A stretch of DNA of 64,000 nucleotides from Berkiella sp963803015 (GCA_963803015.1 CAWDKV010000004.1:62001-126000), one strand, 5' to 3'; shown: positions 9,432 to 18,350, counted from the first letter of the stretch. Notes: generated by a model from the sequence alone, not told the origin. Translations and numbers: made by a program.

Positions 9432-10568
9432 ATGAGCGCAATACATAAATCTGAGAAGCCAGCCAGAAATTTGGCGATACGAAAATTCAGTGAATTAACA
9501 ACCATTAGAAATTTGGATGATGCCTTAGCCCATCTGGCCGAGCAAGAGCTAAATGAAGCCGTCTTGACATTGCATAAAAATAATCCTCAAGATCAATTAA
9601 TCAGCAGAAAAGCTAAAACCCTTGAGATGACAAGATTACTTGAAGAAATTAAATGCCACCTCACGCCCGCTGAAAAAAATAGTTTGCTTGGCGCGCTCCG
9701 TTTAGAATCGCTTGATTTAGAAAATCAAATCGTCATGACTAAAAAAGCAATCGATAAAAGAGCGCAATTTAATAAATTGATTAATAGTATTTTGGAAAAA
9801 ATCCAAAAGGAAAATCAATTTGATAAAGCAGTTTTGCTTGCCAATACTGAACTTTTTGAAGCCATTGATCATCTTTCTCAAGCTAATCCTCAAGTCTATG
9901 AAGAAAAGCAAAAATTCTTGTTACTTGTAAAAGAAATTGCTTCCTTAAAAGATAGAGTAATGGAAAAAGACAAGGCTGCACTGTTAAATGCTATTCAAAG
10001 TAGTGATTTAGAAAAATTAAAGCAAGCTTTAAGCCAAGCAAAAGACTCTATCAGGCTCTATAACCTATTATCCCAATATATTGATAAATATGCAGACGAT
10101 AATTATTTTACAAAGGCTTTTGAAAAAGAACAAACGGAGCGTAGTGTCAATGCTAAAGGCTTCTTTAAACCCAAAATTAAAAATCCAACTAAATTAGCAC
10201 AAATTACACTTCTTGAATATTTGGCAGCAAAAATAGCCAAAGATGAAAGCTTAACCCCTGAACACAAGGGCGAAGCTTTATACACTTTACTTATTATGAT
10301 TAAAGATCATTCTGAGAACAATAAGCTCCCCTACTTGGTCAACACGCTTGAAAAAACCATGAAAGAGTTAGAATATACGACTTATATTTTGCCCGCTAAT
10401 CTGGCCACCGCATTACAAACCAATAGATTGGCACTGATTTACAGCCGCCTAAATGATTATTTAGAAGAGAAGAAGCTAACAGCCGCGGAGAGACGCTTGA
10501 TTCAGGATCTTACCGAGTATAATCAAGCGCCTTCGCAAATCGAAACACAGCATGGCAATAGCTTATAA
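9432..10568 (+). CDS. Hypothetical all-helical protein
   Basis: I do not recognise this 378-residue protein. It is hydrophilic and almost entirely helical, rich in Lys, Glu, Leu, Ala and Asn, with several coiled-coil-like stretches (about residues 60-130 and 150-215). It has no signal peptide, membrane segment or catalytic motif. A GGGAA ribosome site precedes the ATG. Its neighbours are the Tus-like gene upstream and, convergently, another unknown gene with a proline-rich motif. The composition suits a cytosolic scaffold or a secreted effector of the Legionellales kind, but nothing in the sequence decides this. Confidence 0.7.
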   Translation: MSAIHKSEKPARNLAIRKFSELTTIRNLDDALAHLAEQELNEAVLTLHKNNPQDQLISRKAKTLEMTRLLEEIKCHLTPAEKNSLLGALRLESLDLENQIVMTKKAIDKRAQFNKLINSILEKIQKENQFDKAVLLANTELFEAIDHLSQANPQVYEEKQKFLLLVKEIASLKDRVMEKDKAALLNAIQSSDLEKLKQALSQAKDSIRLYNLLSQYIDKYADDNYFTKAFEKEQTERSVNAKGFFKPKIKNPTKLAQITLLEYLAAKIAKDESLTPEHKGEALYTLLIMIKDHSENNKLPYLVNTLEKTMKELEYTTYILPANLATALQTNRLALIYSRLNDYLEEKKLTAAERRLIQDLTEYNQAPSQIETQHGNSL

Positions 10569-10573
10569 CGCCA

Positions 10574-10744
10574 TACTCAAAGCAGATGATTTTTCGGCTA
10601 GGCACCAAGCGCTTGCGGCCCCAGGAGCGTACACTTTGGTACGTGACTGGGGTGGGCAACAACCCGCTTCGCTAAAAGCTACGCCGGGCTAACGTTGCAA
10701 GGCTCTTGAGTATAGCGTAGACGAGCGCCGAAAATTTATCTGGG
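10574..10744. repeat. Dispersed intergenic palindromic repeat, copy 2 (fullest)
   Basis: The complete form of the element, filling the gap between two convergent genes. The outer inverted ends are AGATGATTTTTCGGC (10584-10598) and GCCGAAAATTTATCT (10727-10741), matching at 13 of 15 positions. The inner stem is CCCCAG-GAG-CGTAC (10619-10632), loop ACTTTG, then GTACG-TGA-CTGGGG (10639-10652). It encodes nothing visible. Size and terminal inverted repeats fit a MITE or REP-like element. Here it could also end transcription from both sides. Confidence 0.7.
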
Positions 10745-10751
10745 AAGGGTA

Positions 10752-11633
10752 TTATTTGCCATGCTTTTTCTTTCGTGTGGTTAGTTCTGAAGACAAAGGA
10801 TTATCTTTAATCTTCATTGCTTCCTTTTTCATTCTGGCATATTCGCTCTCAGATTTAGTATAAGAGGTACTTGGCTTTTTACTGGTGCCAGATTCAAAGC
10901 GCTTGTGTTTTTCTGCATGAGTTTGATGTTGTCGTTTTAAAGCCTCTTCAACCTGCTCTAAATCGATGACTTGCTTATTATCTCCATAATGCGTTCTAAC
11001 GTGTGCTAATATTTCAGTCAAAGCAAATTTGCGATCCGTATGTGTTTGCCCTTTTATCTTATCGTTTTTTACTTCTGTCAGTCGAGCCTCAATCAGATCG
11101 ATAATAAGTGCATTTTTTTGCACAATGTCGGGATCAACTTCTGCCGCTTCCAATTTTGCAGAATCTCTTTTACTGCGCCGTTTCTCTAATATATGGGCAG
11201 GTCGAGGTGGCAGCGGTGGCGGAACAGCTCTTTGCACAGCAGCTGCTGCTGACAGGTGTTCACTACTTGCTCTTGATGAAGTGTGCACTTCTTGTGGTGC
11301 CTCGCTAGGAGTGGATCGCTGTTTCGCGAAATAAGCGTCTTGAAATATTGTCCTTATCTCATCAAATCGTTCTTGCTGCTTTTTATCTAAGCGATAGTAG
11401 TCAATTTCACCTTCATTTAATCCAGAAAACCAAGCATCTAAATAGTTAAATTTTATTTCACTTATTTTTCCAGGCGTAAATTTTTGAATGCCCTTTGGTC
11501 CCATTATGCTGTTTTTTTCTCGCGGATCACCATCGAATATATATCCAGCTATATCCACAAGTATATTTATATCTTGCTTATACTTTTCAAGATTCTGAAA
11601 TATTGCTTTTCTTTGTGCTGCGGTGTAACTCAT
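10752..11633 (-). CDS. Hypothetical protein with SH3-ligand-like proline motif
   Basis: Unrecognised 293-residue protein with three parts. An N-terminal globular segment (about residues 1-105; MSYTAAQRKAIFQNLEKY onward, rich in aromatics and charges) is followed by a low-complexity Ser/Ala linker carrying VPPPLPPRPAH near residue 140, then a highly charged C-terminal half ending in a Lys-rich tail (TTRKKKHGK). PPPLPPRP fits the PxxPxR class of eukaryotic SH3 ligands, which is unusual for a bacterial cytosolic protein. The ATG at 11633 was chosen because GGAGAGG lies 6 bases upstream; an upstream TTG at 11648 is less likely. It may be a secreted effector (inference). Confidence 0.7.
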   Translation of the reverse strand: MSYTAAQRKAIFQNLEKYKQDINILVDIAGYIFDGDPREKNSIMGPKGIQKFTPGKISEIKFNYLDAWFSGLNEGEIDYYRLDKKQQERFDEIRTIFQDAYFAKQRSTPSEAPQEVHTSSRASSEHLSAAAAVQRAVPPPLPPRPAHILEKRRSKRDSAKLEAAEVDPDIVQKNALIIDLIEARLTEVKNDKIKGQTHTDRKFALTEILAHVRTHYGDNKQVIDLEQVEEALKRQHQTHAEKHKRFESGTSKKPSTSYTKSESEYARMKKEAMKIKDNPLSSELTTRKKKHGK

Positions 11634-11806
11634 AACGTACCTCTCCAATATTCAATAAAACCATTGAAATTAGGTTTGAGACCTCAGGTACGAGATAAAG
11701 TTCGATTTTTTAGCAGAATGTTCTGATTATTTAATCAGGCATAGAAAGGACATCCACTTTTATTTTGATATAAAAAAGGGATGTCCGAATTCTGAACAAT
11801 GAATAT

Positions 11807-12667
11807 CTAATTTGGCTTAGGATAAGTTGTTTTCACTCTGTCCAAAACAACATTCGCATCCAATGATTTATCCGCAGGAACTTCCGCAACGTATTTCTTT
11901 ACTCTGGCAAGAGGCGCTTCAATATCAAGAGGAAAATATTTGAAATGTAATGAACTCTCTCCAGGGTTATCTTTAGCATTGGCGCATTTCAGCATCTCTC
12001 TGGTTTTGCCACAAGGCGGTAATGTCATAGCATTAATGCTCTCTAAAAGAGCACACATTTCTCTTAAATCACGATTCGCTTGAACTTCATGATCTGCAGC
12101 TAATGGTAAGGCAAAAGGGGATACTTTGAATAAACCAAAAGCGATAACACGAATGCCCACTAAAGCACTGCCCAAACGCAAAATATTGGTAAACCAGCTC
12201 TTTTTTTGTTCGGCTTCCACTGTCAAATAAGGATACTGTGATAAAAGCGCTAGGCATTTTTGCTGCACAGCATTGACAAGATCCGCTTGTACTTTATGAG
12301 GGGGAACAGGAATATATTGTACGCTTTTATTCGAATTATTAGCCTGAATAGTAATCACTTCTTTAGCGCGTAATAAGTGTTCTATGGTTTTGCGTGAGAT
12401 TGTCATTAATTCATCTTGCGCATCAATTTCAGTCTCTGGCGCTATGCCCTGATAATTTTGTAATTTCTCGTCATACTTTTGCAACTTAGCTAAAACAGCT
12501 ATTGCATTTTCTTTTGCAATAATTGCTAACCATTGTGAAACAAACCTTGATTCTCCTAAAGCACCATTTTGCAGACCATCAATTCTCTTTTGTAAAAATG
12601 AAATATATACCTCTGCAAAAAACTGCCTAGCATTCTCTTGCAATAATGAGACTTCACTGAATTTCAT
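11807..12667 (-). CDS. Hypothetical protein with one central hydrophobic segment
   Basis: Unrecognised 286-residue protein. The first two thirds are predicted helical and hydrophilic. One hydrophobic stretch (IRVIAFGLFKVSPFALPLAA, about residues 168-187) could be a membrane helix, and a C-terminal part carries two cysteines (PPCGKTREMLKCA). There is no signal peptide. The ATG at 12667 has GGGAAG 4 bases upstream and is preferred over an ATG seven codons earlier. Just upstream is a 9-base inverted repeat (GTTGATAAA at 12711, TTTATCAAC at 12750) that could be an operator. Function unknown. Confidence 0.7.
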   Translation of the reverse strand: MKFSEVSLLQENARQFFAEVYISFLQKRIDGLQNGALGESRFVSQWLAIIAKENAIAVLAKLQKYDEKLQNYQGIAPETEIDAQDELMTISRKTIEHLLRAKEVITIQANNSNKSVQYIPVPPHKVQADLVNAVQQKCLALLSQYPYLTVEAEQKKSWFTNILRLGSALVGIRVIAFGLFKVSPFALPLAADHEVQANRDLREMCALLESINAMTLPPCGKTREMLKCANAKDNPGESSLHFKYFPLDIEAPLARVKKYVAEVPADKSLDANVVLDRVKTTYPKPN

Positions 12668-12816
12668 ACTACTTCCCTTTTTTAACATAACTTAATCGCC
12701 ACGAAAGAAAGTTGATAAACTATTATTTATTTGAATGGGTTGAGAACGATTTATCAACGGGTTAAATAATACGCCGCCAAGGAGATGAAAAAAAGAGAAA
12801 ATGATGCCATGAAGGC

Positions 12817-13491
12817 TTAAATATCAAGACTTTTATTATCATTCATAACGATATAACAGATTACCAAGCTCAAAATGGCAGAAAAAAAACACCAAACTGA
12901 TCCGACTGAGAATCGATAAAAGATCTCTGCAATGACAAAAGCCACTCCAATGAAAAGGCCCAATATCCCCATCAAAGGAATGCTAGAGCAGAAAAAGACA
13001 AAAATGGTGCAAAGACAATAGGTAATCCATAGGCCAAAATGTACAAATTGGATATAGGCTAAGTTTAAACCGCTAAAAGGAGCGAATAAAAAAGGATAGG
13101 AAATATGATGCTCTTCAATCACAGCCGAGATCCCCATCAGGTTCCAATTAACCGCATAAATGATGGCAAAAATGAGTCCAATCACACCAATTCCTAATAG
13201 CATTTTTTTTCGTTTGGGATTTTGTTCTAGAACGTAAAGACAACAAGGCATCCAAACAGGCCAAAACATACTGGCAAAAAAGAGATAACCAGTAATGGCT
13301 GCTTGATGAAGCAGCGAGGGATTTTTGAATGTTATCCAAACCACCCCTTCCAGCGCTTGCTGACAAGCAAATAATAAAGGGATAGTAGCAAAGAGCCACA
13401 TGCTTTTTGTTTTCGCTTTTGAAAGCGTGAATGCACCTAGCACAGACAAGACAACTGCTGTGCTAAAACTTGCTTGAGCTGAAAAGCACAT
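12817..13491 (-). CDS. DUF6629-type multi-pass membrane protein
   Basis: Integral inner-membrane protein of 224 residues with about seven hydrophobic helices. The N-terminus MCFSAQASFSTAVVLSVLGA and the motif ACQQALEGVVWITF are hallmarks of the family annotated as DUF6629, whose role is not established. The conserved Cys, Gln and Glu near the start of the first two helices are present. It appears monocistronic, between the unknown gene at 11807 and tRNA-Pro. The DUF name is from memory of the family signature; the membrane topology is read from hydrophobicity. Confidence 0.8.
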   Translation of the reverse strand: MCFSAQASFSTAVVLSVLGAFTLSKAKTKSMWLFATIPLLFACQQALEGVVWITFKNPSLLHQAAITGYLFFASMFWPVWMPCCLYVLEQNPKRKKMLLGIGVIGLIFAIIYAVNWNLMGISAVIEEHHISYPFLFAPFSGLNLAYIQFVHFGLWITYCLCTIFVFFCSSIPLMGILGLFIGVAFVIAEIFYRFSVGSVWCFFSAILSLVICYIVMNDNKSLDI

Positions 13492-13569
13492 GCCCTGTCC
13501 TTAATGATTGAAACAAAAATAAAAGAGGTAGTATTGGAAGATGAAGAGGTTTTAAATTGATAAGAAAAG

Positions 13570-13651
<82 letters not shown>

Positions 13652-13690
13652 TGGAAGCTATTCTACAAAAAAGTAGAGGAAAAGGGAACT

Positions 13691-14023
13691 TTAAACACTA
13701 TCTTCTTTTTGCGACTTCTCTGATGCTTCAGGCGTTCCTTCAAAATGCTCAACCCTAATTTTCAGTTTTTGTCCTGACTTAAACGTAACCACACGCCGAG
13801 CACTAATTGAGACATCCTTTCCCGTCTTTGGATTTCTACCTGGACGCTCATTTTTATCTCGCAAATCAAAGTTACCAAATCCAGAAATTTTAACCGGGTT
13901 CCCGTCTTCTAAAGCCATTCGAATTTCTTCAAACAAATAGTCCACAATATCCTTTGCGTCCTTTTTGTTCATTTTTAAACTTTTGACCAGAGATTGAGAA
14001 AGATCGGCTTTGGTTAATGCCAT
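13691..14023 (-). CDS. ihfA: Integration host factor alpha subunit
   Basis: DNA-bending nucleoid protein that works as a heterodimer with IhfB. MALTKADLSQSLVKSLKMNK and the arm region GFGNFDLRDKNERPGRNP (about residues 46-63) with the intercalating proline are typical. At 110 residues it is slightly longer than E. coli (99), with an acidic/Ser C-terminal extension. It starts 3 bases after the pheT stop, so it is the last gene of the thrS-to-ihfA cluster. The partner gene ihfB is not in its usual place after rpsA in this window. Confidence 0.97.
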   Translation of the reverse strand: MALTKADLSQSLVKSLKMNKKDAKDIVDYLFEEIRMALEDGNPVKISGFGNFDLRDKNERPGRNPKTGKDVSISARRVVTFKSGQKLKIRVEHFEGTPEASEKSQKEDSV

Positions 14024-14026
14024 TAT

Positions 14027-16069
14027 TTAATCCCTCAAATCGGCTTGAAATTCCTTTTTTAATCCTGTAACGATTGAATGAAGCAAATCATCTACCTCGT
14101 TATCTATAAGGGTGCGGGATGGATGCTGAAAAATCAAGCCTAGCCCTACACTCCTTCTACCTACAGCAATGCCTTTGCCAGTATAGACATCAAATATTTT
14201 CACGTCACGCAAAATATCTCCAGCTGCATTGCTAACAAAGTGAGTCAAACTATCACTTGGGAGTGCGGCATCCACAATGAGTGCGAGATCCCGACGGATC
14301 TCAGGAAATCTTGAGGGTGCTTCAAAACACGTCTCAGGGAGTTGTGCGAAAAGAGCCATGTTTAATTCAAATAAGAAGACAGGCCCGGTTAAATCCAACT
14401 GCTTTTCCAGCTGCGGATGTAACCTGCCGATTACACCAAATGCCTTATCTTGCCATAACACTTGCGCGACTTGCCCTGGGTGACACGCTGGGTTTTCAGT
14501 CGGGCGAAAAGTCAGGGGCTCTGTATGTCCCATTAATTGCCATAAGCTTTCTACTGGCTGCTTGATATCATAGAAATCAAAACTGCCTTTGACACGATTC
14601 CAATGCTCGAGAGTCTGCTCACCACAAATTAACCCGGCGACCATGTCTTCTTGGATTAATCCTGAAGCGCTAGGAACAAATCGCATCCCAACTTCAAATA
14701 ACTTTTGTCTGGGCTGTTGTCTGTGCTGATTATATTTTGCCACTCCCAACAATCCTGGCCACAAAGAAAGACGCATGACGCCCATATCTGCTGAAATGGG
14801 ATTAAGGAGCGCCAACATTTCTGACTGAGGAAATAATTGCTTTTGCAGTGTTTCATCGACAAAACTATAAGTGATGACTTCTTGATAACCAAAATCGACC
14901 AAAGCACTTTTTATTCTAGCAACGGGTACTTGAGTGGGTACTGGCACAAAATGCATTTGAGAAACAGGTAAGCGACTGGGAACCTTATCATAACCAACAA
15001 TCCGCACCAGCTCTTCAATCAAGTCAATCTCCGCCGAGATATCATACCGAAAAGGCGGTGGCATTATTTCCCAACTTTGATTCTGAGTGGGATGCAAAGG
15101 CGCTACTTTGCATCCTAGCAGGGTTAAAATCGTGACAACCTCTGCTTCGGGAATAGTACAGCCTAATAATTTACTAATTCTGTCATATCGCAAGGTAATG
15201 GTTTGGGGCTTGGGGATCATTTTTTCATTTTTGACATCCAAAACTTTTCCAGGCTCCCCGCCACAAATTTCACAAATTAACCCTGTGGCACGTTCAATCG
15301 CTAAAATCTGTAAAGTGGGATCGACACCCCGTTCAAAACGAAAAGAAGAATCGGTATGCAGCCCATATTGTCGCGCTTTGCCTGCAATTAATCTTGGTGT
15401 AAATAAAGCACTTTCCAGAAATAGATCTGTTGTTTTTTCATTTACGCCACTGTCTTGCCCGCCCATAATACCAGCGATAGCAAGAGGCTGATGTTTATCA
15501 GCAATAATCAAAGTATTGGCATTTAAATTAACGGTTTGCCCATCTAATAAAGTCAGCGCTTCATCCGGTTTGGCATGACGTACCACTATTGCGCCGCGAA
15601 GTTTTGCTAAATCAAAAGCATGCATGGGCTGCCCCATCTCGAGCATGACATAATTTAAAACATCCACCACAGGATGAATGCAGCGAATATCAGATTGTTC
15701 TAGACGCTGTTGCAACCAGCTCGGTGTGGATGCAGGGCGAATATTTTTAATCACTCTGCCAACATAACGTGGGCAATCATGAGGCGCATCAATTTCTATA
15801 GGGAATGTGTCAGAGACAGTGGGTTTAATTGTTTCGCTGTGAAGTGGCTTCATGCGAAGTCTATTTAAAACAGCCACTTCTCTTGCTAAGCCATAAATGC
15901 TTAAGCAATCGCCACGGTTAGGTGTTAAATCTACTTCTACCAGTGTGTCTTCTTGAATGGACTCCACACTATCAATCTCAAGCCCTGCCATGGTGAGTTG
16001 ATGACACAAGGTTTTTGTTTCAACTGGGGGGTTTATCCATTCTCGTATCCAGCTTTCACTAAATTTCAC
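14027..16069 (-). CDS. pheT: Phenylalanyl-tRNA synthetase beta chain, lacking the N-terminal tRNA-binding domain
   Basis: Beta subunit of the alpha2-beta2 PheRS that charges tRNA-Phe. At about 680 residues it is some 110 shorter than E. coli PheT (795). The N-terminal lead KFSESWIREWINP and TMAGLEIDSVE run directly into VEVDLTPNRGDCLSIYGLA, so the EMAPII/OB-fold tRNA-binding domain normally between them (about residues 40-150 in E. coli) is cleanly missing in frame. The B3/B4 editing region, B5, the core domain and the C-terminal anticodon-binding (FDX-ACB) domain are present. The GTG at 16069 matches the E. coli N-terminus and has GGGG upstream; a TTG lies two codons earlier. It follows pheS by 2 bases. 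Confidence 0.95.
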   Translation of the reverse strand: MKFSESWIREWINPPVETKTLCHQLTMAGLEIDSVESIQEDTLVEVDLTPNRGDCLSIYGLAREVAVLNRLRMKPLHSETIKPTVSDTFPIEIDAPHDCPRYVGRVIKNIRPASTPSWLQQRLEQSDIRCIHPVVDVLNYVMLEMGQPMHAFDLAKLRGAIVVRHAKPDEALTLLDGQTVNLNANTLIIADKHQPLAIAGIMGGQDSGVNEKTTDLFLESALFTPRLIAGKARQYGLHTDSSFRFERGVDPTLQILAIERATGLICEICGGEPGKVLDVKNEKMIPKPQTITLRYDRISKLLGCTIPEAEVVTILTLLGCKVAPLHPTQNQSWEIMPPPFRYDISAEIDLIEELVRIVGYDKVPSRLPVSQMHFVPVPTQVPVARIKSALVDFGYQEVITYSFVDETLQKQLFPQSEMLALLNPISADMGVMRLSLWPGLLGVAKYNQHRQQPRQKLFEVGMRFVPSASGLIQEDMVAGLICGEQTLEHWNRVKGSFDFYDIKQPVESLWQLMGHTEPLTFRPTENPACHPGQVAQVLWQDKAFGVIGRLHPQLEKQLDLTGPVFLFELNMALFAQLPETCFEAPSRFPEIRRDLALIVDAALPSDSLTHFVSNAAGDILRDVKIFDVYTGKGIAVGRRSVGLGLIFQHPSRTLIDNEVDDLLHSIVTGLKKEFQADLRD

Positions 16070-16071
16070 GC

Positions 16072-17094
16072 TCAAACCCCATTAAATTGTTTTAACATTC
16101 TTAGGTCATTTTCAAAAAAACGTCTTAAGTCATCGATGCCATACTTGAGCATAGCAAATCTCTCGACGCCCATACCAAAGGCAAAACCACTGAATACTTG
16201 CGAGTCAATGTCGCCTTGTTGCAAGACTTGCGGGTGGACCATGCCACATCCTAATACTTCAAGCCAACCCGAATTTTTGCAAATACGGCAACCTTTTCCA
16301 TTGCACTTCACGCAAGCGATATCCACTTCAGCAGATGGCTCGGTAAAAGGAAAATAGGAAGGTCGAAAACGGGTGGCCACTTCTCTTTCAAAAAAAGCGG
16401 TTAAAAAATGGGATAATATCCCTTTTAAATCGGCAAAAGTGACGTTCTCTTCTATCATCAGACCTTCTACCTGATGAAACATAGGCGTATGGGTCACATC
16501 TGAATCACAGCGATAGACGCGCCCAGGAGCTATGACTTTTAAAGGAGGGCGGCGTTTTTCCATCGCTCGAATTTGCACCGGCGAGGTATGGGTTCGCAGT
16601 AAGGTTCCATCCGCAAAATAAAAAGTATCATGCATCGCTCTTGCCGGATGATGTGACGGGATATTTAACGCTTCAAAATTATAAAATTCGGTTTCAACTT
16701 CCGGACCTTCTTCTATCCAAAATCCTAATTGCGAAAACAAAGAGCAGATTTTGTTCATAGTAAGTGTAATGGGATGGAATCTACCCTCTTCCACACCCCT
16801 TGCCGGGAGGGTAACATCGATTTTTTCTGTTGATAATTTTTGGGATAATGCCGCACTTTCCAAGGTATTTCTGCGGTCTAAAATAGCTGTTTGCAGGCTT
16901 TCTTTGGCATCATTGATGACTTTCCCCACCTGACGTTTCTCTTCGGGAGATAAGTCTTTCAGACTTTTTAATTGTTCGGTGAGTTCGCCTTTTTTGCCCA
17001 GATAATCTACTCTGACTTTTTCTAGCCCAGAGATATCTTCGGCTCCTTGTACAGCTTGCTCTGCGCGAGCAATTAACTTAGCCAGTTCTTCCAT
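16072..17094 (-). CDS. pheS: Phenylalanyl-tRNA synthetase alpha chain
   Basis: Catalytic alpha subunit of PheRS. It has an N-terminal coiled coil (residues 1-85), then the class II core: motif 1 around GPEVETEFYNFEALNIPSHH, motif 2 around HTSPVQIRAMEKRRPP and VYRCDSDVTHTPMFHQVEG, and motif 3 GFAFGMGVERFAML. An in-line CVKCNGKGCRICKNSGW cluster near residue 265 resembles a small zinc-binding insert found in a subset of bacterial PheS. At 340 residues the length is normal. It is followed by pheT after 2 bases, and a hairpin separates it from rplT. Confidence 0.98.
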   Translation of the reverse strand: MEELAKLIARAEQAVQGAEDISGLEKVRVDYLGKKGELTEQLKSLKDLSPEEKRQVGKVINDAKESLQTAILDRRNTLESAALSQKLSTEKIDVTLPARGVEEGRFHPITLTMNKICSLFSQLGFWIEEGPEVETEFYNFEALNIPSHHPARAMHDTFYFADGTLLRTHTSPVQIRAMEKRRPPLKVIAPGRVYRCDSDVTHTPMFHQVEGLMIEENVTFADLKGILSHFLTAFFEREVATRFRPSYFPFTEPSAEVDIACVKCNGKGCRICKNSGWLEVLGCGMVHPQVLQQGDIDSQVFSGFAFGMGVERFAMLKYGIDDLRRFFENDLRMLKQFNGV

Positions 17095-17111
17095 AGATTC
17101 CTCTTGAAACT

Positions 17112-17133
17112 GCTGCTCGCGAAAACGAGCAGC
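17112..17133. other. Hairpin between rplT and pheS
   Basis: Perfect 8-base stem GCTGCTCG / CGAGCAGC with loop CGAAAA, in the leader of pheS on the minus strand. It is not followed by a T run, so it does not look like an intrinsic terminator or a pheM-type attenuator, and no Phe-rich leader peptide is visible. It may mark an mRNA processing point between the ribosomal-protein and synthetase parts of the cluster. Confidence 0.45.
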
Positions 17134-17157
17134 AAGCTAGGTCTTTGAAGTGCTTAA

Positions 17158-17517
17158 TTAAGCTGCAAGAGCTTCTTTAGCGCGATTAGCAAGAGAGGCA
17201 AAGGCAGTTGTATCAAAAACGGCAAGTTCTGCTAAAATTTTGCGATCAACTTCAACATTCGCTTTCTTAAGGCCCGCAATCAAGCGGCTATAAGACAGGC
17301 CATGTTCACGTGCACCTGCATTGATACGAACAATCCATAATGAGCGGAATTGACGTTTTCTTTGTTTTCTATCGCGATAGGCATATTGCCCGGCGCGTGT
17401 GACAGCTTGTTTTGCTGTTTTATATAATCTACTGCGAGCACCATAGTAACCACTCGCTTTCTTTAATACTTTTTTATGTCTTCTACGGACATTAACACCA
17501 CGTTTGACTCTCGCCAT
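17158..17517 (-). CDS. rplT: 50S ribosomal protein L20
   Basis: Large-subunit assembly protein binding 23S rRNA. MARVKRGVNVRRRHKKVLKK and the basic helix YRDRKQRKRQFRSLWIVRIN are the family signatures. At 119 residues it is full length. It follows rpmI by 28 bases, as in other gammaproteobacteria. In E. coli L20 represses its own operon through the rpmI leader; whether that structure exists here cannot be judged by eye. Confidence 0.99.
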   Translation of the reverse strand: MARVKRGVNVRRRHKKVLKKASGYYGARSRLYKTAKQAVTRAGQYAYRDRKQRKRQFRSLWIVRINAGAREHGLSYSRLIAGLKKANVEVDRKILAELAVFDTTAFASLANRAKEALAA

Positions 17518-17545
17518 GATTTTCGCTCCTTAACACTTTCTCAAT

Positions 17546-17752
17546 TTAGACATGAGGTAACATACGTAAAACAAGTTTGGCATCACAATCTGCCAAAACG
17601 CCATTTCTTCTCGATTGGCGAACTTGCTTGTTCGATTGTTTAGTTTTGATATGGCTGCGATTAGCACGACGAAAACGCACTTTACCGCTAGCGGTTACTT
17701 TGAACCGTTTAGCAGCACCACGATTGGTTTTTAACTTAACTTTTTTACTCAT
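17546..17752 (-). CDS. rpmI: 50S ribosomal protein L35
   Basis: Small basic large-subunit protein (68 residues). KLKTNRGAAKRFKVTASGKV and RRANRSHIKTKQ are diagnostic. It lies between infC and rplT in the conserved order and starts 55 bases after the infC stop. Confidence 0.99.
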   Translation of the reverse strand: MSKKVKLKTNRGAAKRFKVTASGKVRFRRANRSHIKTKQSNKQVRQSRRNGVLADCDAKLVLRMLPHV

Positions 17753-17807
17753 CTTAAACTCCGCATTCTCGCCTACAGAAAAAATCTGCGGCGACAGTTG
17801 TATAACA

Positions 17808-18350
17808 TTATTTTTTAGGAGAAATCATCATCACCATTTGTCGACCTTCAAAACGCGCGTCTTGATCAACAATGCCGATGCCTGCAATGTCAGCTTTAAT
17901 GCGATCTAATAAACGCGTACCCAAATCTTTATGGGTAATTTCGCGCCCTTTAAATCGTAAAGTCACCTTCACTTTATCTCCATTCTCTAAGAAACCAACA
18001 AGGTTGCGTAGCTTGACCTTGTAGTCCCCTTCATCCGTTACCGGACGTAATTTTATCTCTTTAATCTTCTGAACTTTTTGCTTTTTCTTAGTTTTCTTTT
18101 CATCAAATAAAAATTTGCCAAAATCCATAACACGGACGACAGGCGGTTCGGCATTGGGTGATACTTCAACGAGATCAAAGCCTAAGAGCTCTGCTTTTCG
18201 TTGCGCATCGCGCCGACTCATAACCCCAGTGTGATTACCCGGCCCCAGAAGTGGACTCGCGTCTAATTTACCTTCTGGATCAACCAGACGAACAGTAAGT
18301 GCAGTGATAGAATCATTAACACGAATTTTCGTTTTTTTTGGTGAGTTAAT
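17808..18350 (-). CDS. infC: Translation initiation factor IF-3 with AUU start
   Basis: IF-3 binds the 30S subunit and checks the start codon. From the first ATG (18221) the frame gives only 137 residues and lacks most of the N-terminal domain. Reading upstream, it stays open through KIRVNDSITALTVRLVDPEG to an ATT at 18348-18350, preceded by GGGAGG with 9 bases between. This gives 180 residues, the E. coli length. The AUU start is the classic feature by which IF-3 represses its own translation. A slightly longer loop than usual (LDASPLLGPGNHTGVMS) precedes the domain 1 helix. The start overlaps the thrS stop by one base (ATTAA). Confidence 0.95.
   Translation of the reverse strand: MNSPKKTKIRVNDSITALTVRLVDPEGKLDASPLLGPGNHTGVMSRRDAQRKAELLGFDLVEVSPNAEPPVVRVMDFGKFLFDEKKTKKKQKVQKIKEIKLRPVTDEGDYKVKLRNLVGFLENGDKVKVTLRFKGREITHKDLGTRLLDRIKADIAGIGIVDQDARFEGRQMVMMISPKK

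Noticed and set aside
15953..16357. Long open frames opposite pheT/pheS, gyrA, aspS and other genes
   Set aside because: They lie opposite well-conserved genes, have no ribosome sites and show no recognisable protein motifs; they are mirror frames.
17112..17133. pheM-type attenuator for pheST
   Set aside because: The hairpin lacks a T run and no phenylalanine-rich leader peptide precedes it.
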